NCBI RefSeq assembly: GCF_900111615.1
Contig: NZ_FOHU01000011.1
Span: 1-64,000 of the forward strand
DNA: 64,000 nt
Direction: 5' to 3'
From: Natronincola peptidivorans
GTDB taxonomy: Bacteria; Bacillota; Clostridia; Peptostreptococcales; Natronincolaceae
Both the position numbers and the translations under genes were made by a program. Positions 44,806-53,069 of this stretch are shown piece by piece. Every line of letters starts with the position of its first letter. The first letter of the stretch is position 1. The notes under the pieces were generated by a model, which saw nothing but the letters and a program-made list of their open reading frames with translations, did no database searches and had not been told where the DNA came from.

Positions 44806-45747
44806 TTAATCAAACATAGATATTTGGCTAGTTTTACTACGAAATCTCTTTATTTTTCTTTCAGTAATTCTATCTTTGTCCTCTACATTCCCTATCAACA
44901 TGGGAGAATTGATATCATGGTTTTTATTATTCTCTCTTACCACCGGATCACTAAAGTTTGCATAACAATATCTACAACTATGTACACACGTATTGTAGAC
45001 ACCCACTTCTATACTTTCAACGCAACCACAAACATCCCTTTGATTTTTATCTTTTTTAATTTCAATAGGCTGCTGAAGTAATCTTGATATTAACTCTTGA
45101 TCAATACATCTGCCTGCTTCAATACCAAAACCTACCAAATCAATATCCTCTGCGCAACTATATATTTTAAGATTTTTGTTATCTGAAATGTTTCTAAAAT
45201 TTTTCATCAAAAAAGAAAGTTCCTCTTGGGACATTTGTCGGTAAGATAGACTTTCCATATTCTTTTTAATCTTACGATAGTCGTCCAAGATACTTATAAC
45301 CATAGTTTCCGTATAATCCCCTAATACATTTACCATTTCTTCAAATTTCTCTAGGTGAAACTCAACATCTATTTTATCTGTCAGAAAGATAGGATCATAT
45401 CTCCATATAACACGATCCTTGCCAATTTTTTGCGATAGTTTAATAAAGGTCTTAATCCTGGTATCTAGATTTGGAACATTCTTTTCAATATCATGATCAT
45501 ATGGATTTACTGTATATTGAAAATAAAACATATAATCTTCTAATTTATCTAACTTCTCTAAAGCCCTTTCAGGATTTTTTGTCCAAAAAACGATGCAATC
45601 AACCACATTTTTATTTATTAGAATTTTGCTCACTTGTTTAGGGTTCATAGGATTTCTAACATAAAGGAACCCTTCTTCTATTCGTTTTAAAAACCAATCA
45701 AAATAAAAAGCAGGAATATCCGTTCTTCTACTAACACTTAATATCAT
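44806..45747 (-). CDS. DUF1848 protein with C-terminal radical-SAM-type Cys motif
   Basis: 313 residues matching DUF1848: MILSVSRRTDIPAFYFDWFL at the N-terminus, FWTKNPERAL, FQYTVNPYDHDIE, IWRYDPIFLTDKID. Near the C-terminus lies NTCVHSCRYCYAN, a CxxxCxxC [4Fe-4S] motif as in radical SAM enzymes, but placed at the end of the chain (as if the barrel were permuted), preceded by CGCVES. The family is distantly related to spore photoproduct lyase-type proteins; the reaction is unknown. It starts 4 nt after the methyltransferase-like gene, as third member of a tight operon. Confidence 0.85.
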   Translation of the reverse strand: MILSVSRRTDIPAFYFDWFLKRIEEGFLYVRNPMNPKQVSKILINKNVVDCIVFWTKNPERALEKLDKLEDYMFYFQYTVNPYDHDIEKNVPNLDTRIKTFIKLSQKIGKDRVIWRYDPIFLTDKIDVEFHLEKFEEMVNVLGDYTETMVISILDDYRKIKKNMESLSYRQMSQEELSFLMKNFRNISDNKNLKIYSCAEDIDLVGFGIEAGRCIDQELISRLLQQPIEIKKDKNQRDVCGCVESIEVGVYNTCVHSCRYCYANFSDPVVRENNKNHDINSPMLIGNVEDKDRITERKIKRFRSKTSQISMFD

Positions 45748-45751
45748 AGCA

Positions 45752-47176
45752 TCAAACCTTTCTTATAATAAATGCTGCACTATTACAGGTAATCCATGGA
45801 TTATACCTATTATCTATGTACTCAGGTATATAATATGGTACTCGAGTTTCTACAATTCCATTGCCATATTTATAGTAACTATCCGTCTTCGTTATAAAGT
45901 GATATTTGTCTATATGATATTCTCCCTGTGGTAAAATAGTTTCAAATAAATCATATAGGTCCCTTACCTTCTCCTTATGGTTAATATCATTGCAGACTAC
46001 TAATGCTCCCTTAGGTAAATACTGAAAAATTTCATCATGAAACCTTTTAAAAAGAAAATATATTTCATCTTTTGATTTATATTTTTTCATATCTGATAAT
46101 ACATACTGAAAAATGACAATGTTTGAATGTAATTGTTTCTTTTGCGGATTTATCTGATTAATGAATTGAAAAACATCTTTGTAATAAAAATTTAACTTGT
46201 AAGAATCATCGAATTTATTGATAATTCTATCATGAATGCTTTTCCATTTATGGTTTAAGTCAATACCATTATATTTTACTGTTTTTTTATTTTGGGAATT
46301 AAAACTAGCAATTCCCATCAATTCAGTACATGGTCCACATCCTACGGATAATACATGTATATCCTGAAATTGATTGATAATATCTCTATAATAGTTTAAT
46401 ATTTTTTCTATTTCAAATGAATAACGATAACTATATTTAGGAAAGTAGTAATTCATGATTCTATCACAATTATATCTTTTTCTATCACCAAAATGTATCT
46501 CTTTTAGGTACTTGCTATGTTCCCCATTGCATTTATTATCGCAAATATTACATTCCTCTCCCTTATCAACAATATAAGCTTCGTTACAATCATGAACAAC
46601 TTCATTTAAATAATTAATCCTTCTAATATTAACTTTATCAGTAACTTTGCAGATGATGTTAATTATCTCCTCACCTATACTCCAAGAAAAACCATGTATA
46701 TATAGAGATAGATTGGTATAATATGTTAATTTAACTTCTTCTTTAGATTGATTGTCTTTTACAACTATTCGGCGTCTTTCAGATGGATTATTACACTGTA
46801 GATCTGTAATGGTAAACTCCTTGTTACCGTCAGAAAACACGCTGATTTTTTGTAAAATTTCTTCAAAATCTTCAAAAGATACTTGTTTAAAATTAATTCT
46901 TTTTTCCTTTATTTCTTTAACACTTGTTATTTCATTTATATAGCTTATGAGTTCTTGATTAAGTTTCTTATTTTTTCCAGTGTTTCCATCAACAGTCACA
47001 CCTTTTCTTGTCAAGTAAATTCTTAATAGACCTGCTGGTTGGTTATTATAAAACTTAATTTCACAGAAGTTATCCCTTTCTATAATGTCAACTGTAAACT
47101 CTCTTAACTCAGCATACTTTCTAAGCTTCTCAATTAATTTATTTTTATCAATTGGAATATTTTTTAAATTTAACAT
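45752..47176 (-). CDS. RnlA-like N-terminus, Cys cluster, Rossmann methyltransferase
   Basis: 474 residues. Residues ~35-80 (FYNNQPAGLLRIYLTRKGVT, LNQELISYI) and ~145-180 (VKLTYYTNLSLYIHGFSWSI, GEEIINIICK) look like the two TBP-fold repeats at the N-terminus of RnlA/LsoA toxins, without their HEPN RNase. Next is a Cys cluster (C197, C209xxC212xxxC216, C237), zinc or Fe-S binding. Residues ~270-474 are a SAM methyltransferase-like domain: VLSVGCGPCTELMG (motif I), YNGIDLN (motif II), VIFQYVLSDM (motif IV). The combination is one I do not know. It is the middle gene of a three-gene unit. Confidence 0.7.
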   Translation of the reverse strand: MLNLKNIPIDKNKLIEKLRKYAELREFTVDIIERDNFCEIKFYNNQPAGLLRIYLTRKGVTVDGNTGKNKKLNQELISYINEITSVKEIKEKRINFKQVSFEDFEEILQKISVFSDGNKEFTITDLQCNNPSERRRIVVKDNQSKEEVKLTYYTNLSLYIHGFSWSIGEEIINIICKVTDKVNIRRINYLNEVVHDCNEAYIVDKGEECNICDNKCNGEHSKYLKEIHFGDRKRYNCDRIMNYYFPKYSYRYSFEIEKILNYYRDIINQFQDIHVLSVGCGPCTELMGIASFNSQNKKTVKYNGIDLNHKWKSIHDRIINKFDDSYKLNFYYKDVFQFINQINPQKKQLHSNIVIFQYVLSDMKKYKSKDEIYFLFKRFHDEIFQYLPKGALVVCNDINHKEKVRDLYDLFETILPQGEYHIDKYHFITKTDSYYKYGNGIVETRVPYYIPEYIDNRYNPWITCNSAAFIIRKV

Positions 47177-47184
47177 ATTATCAC

Positions 47185-48378
47185 CTAGTCCACAAAAGTA
47201 ATATTTACTGCATTTTCCGTTTCCCTATTCTTTTTCTTGTCAAATGCTTTTTCTAAATAAAACTTAACTTTTTTACCATCAAGATCTCGTTTTTTCTTTC
47301 CTTGAATATTAGTTACTCTAAAATAATAAGATCCTTTTTCATTTGTAATAAATCCAGCTTTATGATCTTGTAATATTTTAGATATCACCCCATAATGTTT
47401 CTCTTTATTCTTCCACTTGTGCTTTTCAGCAATCATCATAACTCTTTTTCTTAGCTCTTTATCAAGCTGACTATCGATTATATCCCTATGTTCTTCATAA
47501 TATTTTTTTTCTTCAGCGGATGTTTTCCATCCATTATCTACTCTCAATTTAACAGAATAAGTTTTGAAGACCTCTTCATTGCTCTGATCATTAAGCCTAT
47601 AAAATATCATCCCTACATTCCAGTAAAGATTAATCTTTTTATCATCCTCACCAGGCTTAAGTATTGCTTCCAAAGCATAGTCTAAAGACTCTTCATAATT
47701 TTCTAGAGAATAGTAGATTTCACTTATATCTTTATAGATAAACCAATCTTTTTTTTGCTTCAATAATTCCTTTAGAATATTAATAGCTTCTTCTGTCATA
47801 CCTAGCTTATGTTTCGATATGGCAATTCTTCTTTTAAACCATATATTATTACTATGATGTAGCTGTGGAAAGATATCTAAAGCCTCCTCCGAAACCCTTA
47901 AGCATTCACTAAAAATCTCTAGTTTTTCACAAGCTTTACTTTTTAGAGCATACCATTCTTCTTTATTAGAAGATTTAGCTTTTTGTTTTCCTTCAACTTC
48001 ATAGTAATACGCTTTATCTGATAATATGCTAGGATTCAGCTTGTCTAACCAATCGTTTATTTTTTCTGCATCAAAATTAGGTCTATTCTTTAAATACTTC
48101 AGTACTTTAAATACAGTGATTTGAAATAACATATCTTTTGGGGATAGATGTTCTAGAATATAATCAATATATTCTCTAGTCTGATATATATTTTCTTTAA
48201 GGAATGCATTTTTATTATTGACTTTAACCCTGTATAAACACCACATATAATTATACTTGCAGGATTTTTCGAAAACATCTTGGTCCAACTGAATTAACTC
48301 CTCATATATCTCTAGTGCTCCTTTATAATCTCCTTCTTCATAAAGTTCTTTTGCCCTATCTTTTAATTTATCAAACAT
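47185..48378 (-). CDS. TPR protein with C-terminal cold-shock-like domain
   Basis: 397 residues. Repeated helical pairs from residue 1 (LKDRAKELYEEGDYKGALEI) to ~300 (KDISEIYYSLENYEESLDYA) are TPR or TPR-like. The C-terminal ~70 residues (YGVISKILQDHKAGFITNEK, GSYYFRVTNIQGKKKRDLDG, KKVKFYLEKAFDKKK) have the layout of a cold-shock/S1 OB fold with an FI...YYFR RNA-binding strand. The inner ATG was chosen, as the outer abuts the G9 tract. It stops 8 nt before the methyltransferase-like gene; it heads the operon and could present RNA or a partner. Confidence 0.78.
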   Translation of the reverse strand: MFDKLKDRAKELYEEGDYKGALEIYEELIQLDQDVFEKSCKYNYMWCLYRVKVNNKNAFLKENIYQTREYIDYILEHLSPKDMLFQITVFKVLKYLKNRPNFDAEKINDWLDKLNPSILSDKAYYYEVEGKQKAKSSNKEEWYALKSKACEKLEIFSECLRVSEEALDIFPQLHHSNNIWFKRRIAISKHKLGMTEEAINILKELLKQKKDWFIYKDISEIYYSLENYEESLDYALEAILKPGEDDKKINLYWNVGMIFYRLNDQSNEEVFKTYSVKLRVDNGWKTSAEEKKYYEEHRDIIDSQLDKELRKRVMMIAEKHKWKNKEKHYGVISKILQDHKAGFITNEKGSYYFRVTNIQGKKKRDLDGKKVKFYLEKAFDKKKNRETENAVNITFVD

Positions 48379-48384
48379 TGGCAT

Positions 48385-48393
48385 CCCCCCCCC
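48385..48393 (-). repeat. G9 homopolymer in the ribosome-binding site
   Basis: On the minus strand AAGGGGGGGGGATGCCAATG: nine G precede two in-frame ATG codons. Long G runs are rare in such AT-rich DNA and prone to slippage, which would change Shine-Dalgarno length and spacing. Possible phase-variable control of the three-gene operon. Confidence 0.5.
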
Positions 48394-48924
48394 TTGAAGA
48401 ACTATTAGTTTATGAAGTATACTTTCTACGTAATTTTTTTATGTTTCGTACAAACTAGCCTTTATATAATCATACCTGATACCCTATAGACAATTTTGTC
48501 TATATTTGTCGAATAGGGCATTTTTTTTGTGAAATAAATAACTTTATTAACTTACAAGCTCCTTATACTAATTTATATAAATGCTTTGTAAAATCAAAAA
48601 AACTTGTAGATGAATTAACCGCTGCAAATACAAGTTAGGTTAGTTTGCAAAATACTGGGAGTACAGTAAAAGGATCAAAGAGATATTTTTCTATATTTAG
48701 GCTTATCATAATATCTCTTAATGCATTGAAAAATGTAGTTTTATAGGTAGTATTATATCTTTTCAAAACTTAGCATGTTTTTACAAGACCTGGTGCTCGG
48801 TGGCAAGAGGTGGCTGGAAGTTTCTCATGAAAAAAATAGAGATATAGGTAGGAGAATTCATTGTTATCCATCTCCATTAATTTTCTATACCATTCTATAC
48901 TAAGTAGTTGTTCATTACTCTTTC
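48394..48924. other. intergenic region between TIR gene and three-gene operon
   Basis: It should contain the operon promoter on the minus strand. GGTGGCAAGAGGTGGCTGG (near 48799) repeats the GTGGCAA words of the left island border at 36890, followed in both places by AAGTTT. A CCCTAT...ATAGGG dyad lies at ~48483-48522. No supported gene. Confidence 0.4.
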
Positions 48925-50250
48925 TTAACTGCTTATTTTTACGTATCTCCAAGTCTCTCCATACTTAACATCTGGTCTATTAGTATAACAATATTGTTCT
49001 ATTGACAAACTATCTTCTTGTCCAGTTGTCAGTATGTGGTGAAAAATTCTTATTATATCTTCAAGTATCCAATTTGATATACACGAATTCTTGTCTATTA
49101 TACATAATTCACACCTTTTTAAGCATTTTCGAGCTCTTTTCTTATATCTAGTTCCCCAGTTTTCACGTCTTCCCAAAAAATAGAAGTTTTTAATATTCTC
49201 TTTTTTCTCTTCAGATAGTCTAGTATATATAAGCACATCTTTGTACTTTTCTTTTAAATAGTTTTTAAAATCTTTATAAAATTCAAGTGTATTCTTAGAT
49301 TCATAAGGAAATTTAATAATTTCTTTTTTGTACAATAGCTTTTCCAATGCTTCAGTTTCTTCTTCCAAAAGAATTTCAATTATCAATTTTATATAGTCAA
49401 TCTCTTCATCTAATGCTAAGTATCTGCTATATATATTATCTATCTCTTTAAACATATTATGTGGCTCCTCATAACGTTGCAATTCATAGCTTATAGATGA
49501 CGACAAACCATGTCCTTCTCTCATTTTTTGCAAATCTACCTCCAGTGGAAGTATAATAGGAAATATTTCAGATAAGTCTACATCGTAATATCTCCAGCGT
49601 AGTCCCGATGTGTTAAATATTTCAGATAACAAATCTCTTCTTACATTGTCAATGTTGTAATCATATTCAGAACTCATTTGTTTATAATACAAATCATATA
49701 TATTGATATTTATCTCATTCATATATTTAAGGAAGCCTACAGAATCCTTATCTAAAATGTTTTTTAGAAGTTCTTTGATATCCATAATATCTTTACGTGT
49801 TGAATCTTGTAAAAGTAATGTTTCTCCTATATAACTTATAATATGTTTTTTTGTTTCGTGTGTATATTTCTTAGTATTATATTTTTTAAGCTCTTCTACC
49901 CATTTGGGCAATCCGTCTATTTTGTAGTCTCTTGTATATAAGTCTTCTCCAATCAAATTAATTGGGAGAATTGGTTTTTTAAGGTCCATGGCCAGTTTAA
50001 CTTCTTCCATTGATATATCCTCCGGATCTTTAAATCTTTTAATAGAACCCTCTGAAATAATTAGTAAAAATAAATCGCAATCTTTTATTGCACTCGCTAT
50101 ATTTTCACTAAAATTTCCTGTATAGATCTCTTCTACGTCTAGATAGCTTTCAACACCATATCTGCGCCCTAATTCTGACTCTATGTAGGCAGCTACATCT
50201 TGTCCACCTGAACGTCTATAGGATATAAATACCTTTCTTTTTTTTCCCAT
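48925..50250 (-). CDS. TIR-domain protein with unknown C-terminal domain
   Basis: 441 residues. Residues 1-~110 are a TIR fold: KVFISYRRSGGQDVAAYIES (strand A, box 1), SYLDVEEIYTGNF (BB loop), DCDLFLLIISEGSI (strand D), and SMEEVKLAMDLKKPILPI with the likely catalytic Glu82/83 of NAD-cleaving TIRs. The remaining ~300 residues are charged, mostly helical (NIYDLYYKQMSSEYDYNIDN...), with a small Cys group near residue 385 (RKCLKRCELCII). I know no family for them. It stands inside the repeat-bounded island; abortive defence by NAD depletion is a family-based inference. GGGGGGAG precedes the ATG. Confidence 0.82.
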   Translation of the reverse strand: MGKKRKVFISYRRSGGQDVAAYIESELGRRYGVESYLDVEEIYTGNFSENIASAIKDCDLFLLIISEGSIKRFKDPEDISMEEVKLAMDLKKPILPINLIGEDLYTRDYKIDGLPKWVEELKKYNTKKYTHETKKHIISYIGETLLLQDSTRKDIMDIKELLKNILDKDSVGFLKYMNEININIYDLYYKQMSSEYDYNIDNVRRDLLSEIFNTSGLRWRYYDVDLSEIFPIILPLEVDLQKMREGHGLSSSISYELQRYEEPHNMFKEIDNIYSRYLALDEEIDYIKLIIEILLEEETEALEKLLYKKEIIKFPYESKNTLEFYKDFKNYLKEKYKDVLIYTRLSEEKKENIKNFYFLGRRENWGTRYKKRARKCLKRCELCIIDKNSCISNWILEDIIRIFHHILTTGQEDSLSIEQYCYTNRPDVKYGETWRYVKISS

Positions 50251-50986
50251 AAATGCTCCCCCTATATAAAACTAAAGTTTTGTATGTATTACATATTGCT
50301 TTTTCAATAACTAAAATGTTTATCAGTTTTAAGAAACCTAACATTTTCAAGTATTATCTTTTCTAAATACCAACTAGAATATTGCCTTCTACATGAATTT
50401 CTAAATCCTCAGCTATATCTATCTAAATTAATGACATCCTTATAAGATAAATGTACATGAGGAATGATTATAAAAATTGACTCATGCCTAAACTCTCTCA
50501 AGGTAATGCAAGTTCTCTCTAAAACTAGAAATAATCAATTCTATTTTATATCTTAAAATTTTAAGGTCTTTCACCTGTGAAACCCTTCTAAACTCTGGAA
50601 AGTTTAGCGATAGTTTCTACATGGGATGTTTATTTGATGGGTTTATTTTATCATCTCTAAGTATATCTTAATATATTATTCAATGCTCTTGAAATGTTGA
50701 AATATAGGGAACTAAAGACTGTATAGTAACCTTCTATACTTTTCTATAGTACCCTATAACTTTTTGTAGAAGTGGCTCTTATCTATTTTACTGTGTGATC
50801 TCAAACCATAAATTTGAACATTTTATAGATATTGATTTATTAAATGTTATGTCTCCTTTTATTCACTTTTTATGTGGTAGCAGTCAAATGACACAAAGGT
50901 TTTCACGTAGTAAAGATCTGCAGTAGGATGATTCAATTTTTTATTTTTATAAATTACTGAAGTATTAATAATATATGAGTGTTCAT
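50251..50986. other. right border region of the defence island
   Basis: No gene. It contains the right copy of the 65-bp dyad repeat (listed). The remaining sequence is AT-rich, with a minor dyad around 50588-50612 (CTCTGGAAAG-type words). Any TIR gene promoter must lie here. Confidence 0.4.
50696..50760. repeat. 65-bp dyad repeat, right copy (island boundary)
   Basis: Begins GTTGAAATATAGGGAACTAA and ends CTATAGTACCCTATAAC; inverted ends TATAGGGAACTA and TAGTACCCTATA separated by ~26 bp. Same length and orientation as the copy at 36816-36880, and again followed by a GTGGC word (AGAAGTGGC). Confidence 0.6.
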
Positions 50987-52108
50987 CTAATAATTATCTA
51001 ACATTTTAATTGCTTCATTAAAATCATCATTTTCTAGATCTTCAATACTTTTTTTAAGTAAATATCTACTTTGATGCCACTTATAGTTCAATTCTAGAGC
51101 ATTTTTAACTTCACCTATACATCGTTTTGCATCTTCATAACCTTGTTCAATTAAAGTGCTAATCCTTTCATGATTAAAGTCCATTAAGCTTTTTATTTTA
51201 CCATTAGGATGCAACGAATGCTTAGGTCTTATTTCAATAATTGTAGTATTAGGAAAATGATGTCTATTCCACATCGAACCATCACTCAAATGTGCAACAA
51301 TAGCATATGAACAACCTGCATCTACTAATGGCTTTAATGGTGTATTTCCATGACTATTTCGCCATTCACCTAGCCCTCCATCAATATATTTTTTACCATT
51401 AATAATTTGACTATCATAAGCAAGAGGTAAAGCTGCACTAGCTAGAAGTGCAGTTACTCTCTCTTCTACCTCTAGGCTTTGTAGATGTATATAGTCAGAG
51501 GACCTTGTTTCTGAAAATCCTAATTCTGCCATTATCAAAGATGCTAGATCATCAATCAATCCAAAACTGGGATACATTGATATCCAAATTGGTTTAGCTC
51601 TGTCTAATTCATCCATATTAATACTATACTCTATTAGACTTCTTAATCCATCAGTATTTAAAAGACTCTTAGTAGGTTTTGCTAAACCTTCTAGAGGACT
51701 ATTCACTAACATCTGTGTATATCTATGTTCCTCTTCAAATTTCTGAAGATGATCCAAGAAAGATTTTTTTATCCTATTTGCTGCTGAATTATGTTGACTT
51801 GCAATATCTAAAGAAGTATATAAAAATCCAACTCCAAGCATTTTTGCGTTTATCTTCAACTCTTTTTCATTGCTAATGTTCTCCCATATCATTCTAAGTT
51901 TATGAGCTCCGGTTTGAATAGAAGAAGCTGAGGCTAAAAAAGTAGCATTGAGTGCACCTACGCTAGCACCAGAATACATATCTGGTTCTAAACCTATTTC
52001 AGCCATATACAAGCTGACTCCAGCTTCGTATGCTCCCCGTGCACCACCACCTGATAGCACTAAGCCTAGTTTATTCTCTTTTTCAAATTGTTCATTATTT
52101 TTATACAT
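50987..52108 (-). CDS. patatin-like phospholipase
   Basis: 373 residues. Oxyanion loop GGGARGAYEAG (20-25), nucleophile elbow GASVG with Ser49, and Asp243 in IDGGLGEW complete the Ser-Asp dyad. The C-terminal ~100 residues are helical. Patatins hydrolyse membrane lipids; CapV-type relatives are effectors of cyclic-nucleotide defence. No cyclase of the CD-NTase type is adjacent, but GGDEF genes are. It overlaps the RdcB-like gene by 8 nt, as the last gene of the dynamin unit. Confidence 0.92.
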   Translation of the reverse strand: MYKNNEQFEKENKLGLVLSGGGARGAYEAGVSLYMAEIGLEPDMYSGASVGALNATFLASASSIQTGAHKLRMIWENISNEKELKINAKMLGVGFLYTSLDIASQHNSAANRIKKSFLDHLQKFEEEHRYTQMLVNSPLEGLAKPTKSLLNTDGLRSLIEYSINMDELDRAKPIWISMYPSFGLIDDLASLIMAELGFSETRSSDYIHLQSLEVEERVTALLASAALPLAYDSQIINGKKYIDGGLGEWRNSHGNTPLKPLVDAGCSYAIVAHLSDGSMWNRHHFPNTTIIEIRPKHSLHPNGKIKSLMDFNHERISTLIEQGYEDAKRCIGEVKNALELNYKWHQSRYLLKKSIEDLENDDFNEAIKMLDNY

Positions 52109-53069
52109 ATAATCTTTCCCCTGTTTCTCTTATTAGTCGTTCGCTTAATCGTGAGGGGCTTAAAACCAGTGGCAGTCTATCATTATGATAGTTATTGAGG
52201 TCAATTGCATTTTCCGTAGTATTAATAATTGTTGAACTAATTGGTAGATGGTTATATTTATTTTCTTCAAATATTAAAATATACCTCAACATATCTTTAT
52301 ATAAGACTTTCTCGCTTGCTATATATGTAAACCATTGTTCAGTAGGAACAAGCATGTCCCCTTGGAGACCGGTTATTCTTCTTAACTGAATAACGCATTT
52401 ATCTTTTAATTGTTCACGAAATTCCTGATTGATTTGATCATATTCTCCAAAAGGACTCCAATATAGTTCCTCTAATACCAGAATCAGTTGAGTAAAAGGT
52501 GAAAGGCCTTTATATTTTCTGCCCGATTCCCAGGCATCAAATGCCTTATCTAGATGAATCATAGCACTTTGTCTTAATCCTAGCCTTTCAATCTCCTCTT
52601 TTAAATAAATGTGTTTATCAAGAAATTTAACTTCTAACATCTCTAACTCTTCATATAATTGGCTTACCGTCTGCTTTAATTGTAAATGATGATTTATTAA
52701 TTTTGTAACACCCTGTCGTGTTTCATTAAGTCTATTAATGACGTTATTTAAAGCATAATTACTTTCAATTTGTGCCGATTGAAGATTTTGCAGCCACACC
52801 TTTGTGGTTTGTAATGCTTGACTAAAATTTTGATCTATGATTTGCTGTCTCTGGGCAGATTTTCCTGTAATACCATCCCATAACCTTGCTACAGGGCCTT
52901 GCCTACTTGCTCTAACTCTAATATGGTCATTCGTTACCTCTAAACCATTTACAAAATCTACAATCATTTTCTCTTTTAAAATAGGTACCTCTTCTATTAG
53001 TTTTTTCCAATCATTATCTTCCTCATTTGTATTTATCTCTAGATTTTCCCAGTTAATTTTACTTAACAT
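52101..53069 (-). CDS. RdcB/YjcZ-like partner of dynamin GTPase
   Basis: 322 residues, no membrane helix. A middle coiled coil (residues ~85-185, VINRLNETRQGVTKLINHHL, LKQTVSQLYEELEMLEVKFL) is followed by a globular part (YKGLSPFTQLILVLEELYWS, PFGEYDQINQEFREQLKDKC). The layout, and its overlap with a dynamin-like gene, recall E. coli YjcZ (RdcB, a diguanylate cyclase regulator), which stands next to the dynamin-like CrfC/YjdA. The family call rests on pattern and context only. It overlaps both neighbours by a few bases. Confidence 0.55.
   Translation of the reverse strand: MLSKINWENLEINTNEEDNDWKKLIEEVPILKEKMIVDFVNGLEVTNDHIRVRASRQGPVARLWDGITGKSAQRQQIIDQNFSQALQTTKVWLQNLQSAQIESNYALNNVINRLNETRQGVTKLINHHLQLKQTVSQLYEELEMLEVKFLDKHIYLKEEIERLGLRQSAMIHLDKAFDAWESGRKYKGLSPFTQLILVLEELYWSPFGEYDQINQEFREQLKDKCVIQLRRITGLQGDMLVPTEQWFTYIASEKVLYKDMLRYILIFEENKYNHLPISSTIINTTENAIDLNNYHNDRLPLVLSPSRLSERLIRETGERLYV

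Noticed and set aside
48770-48952. A 60-residue minus-strand frame (MEIRKNKQLRKSNEQLLSIE...) overlapping the end of the TIR gene.
   Set aside because: Its tail is read from the GTGGCAA repeat words, no good ribosome site is seen and it overlaps the TIR stop. The first half may be decayed coding sequence.
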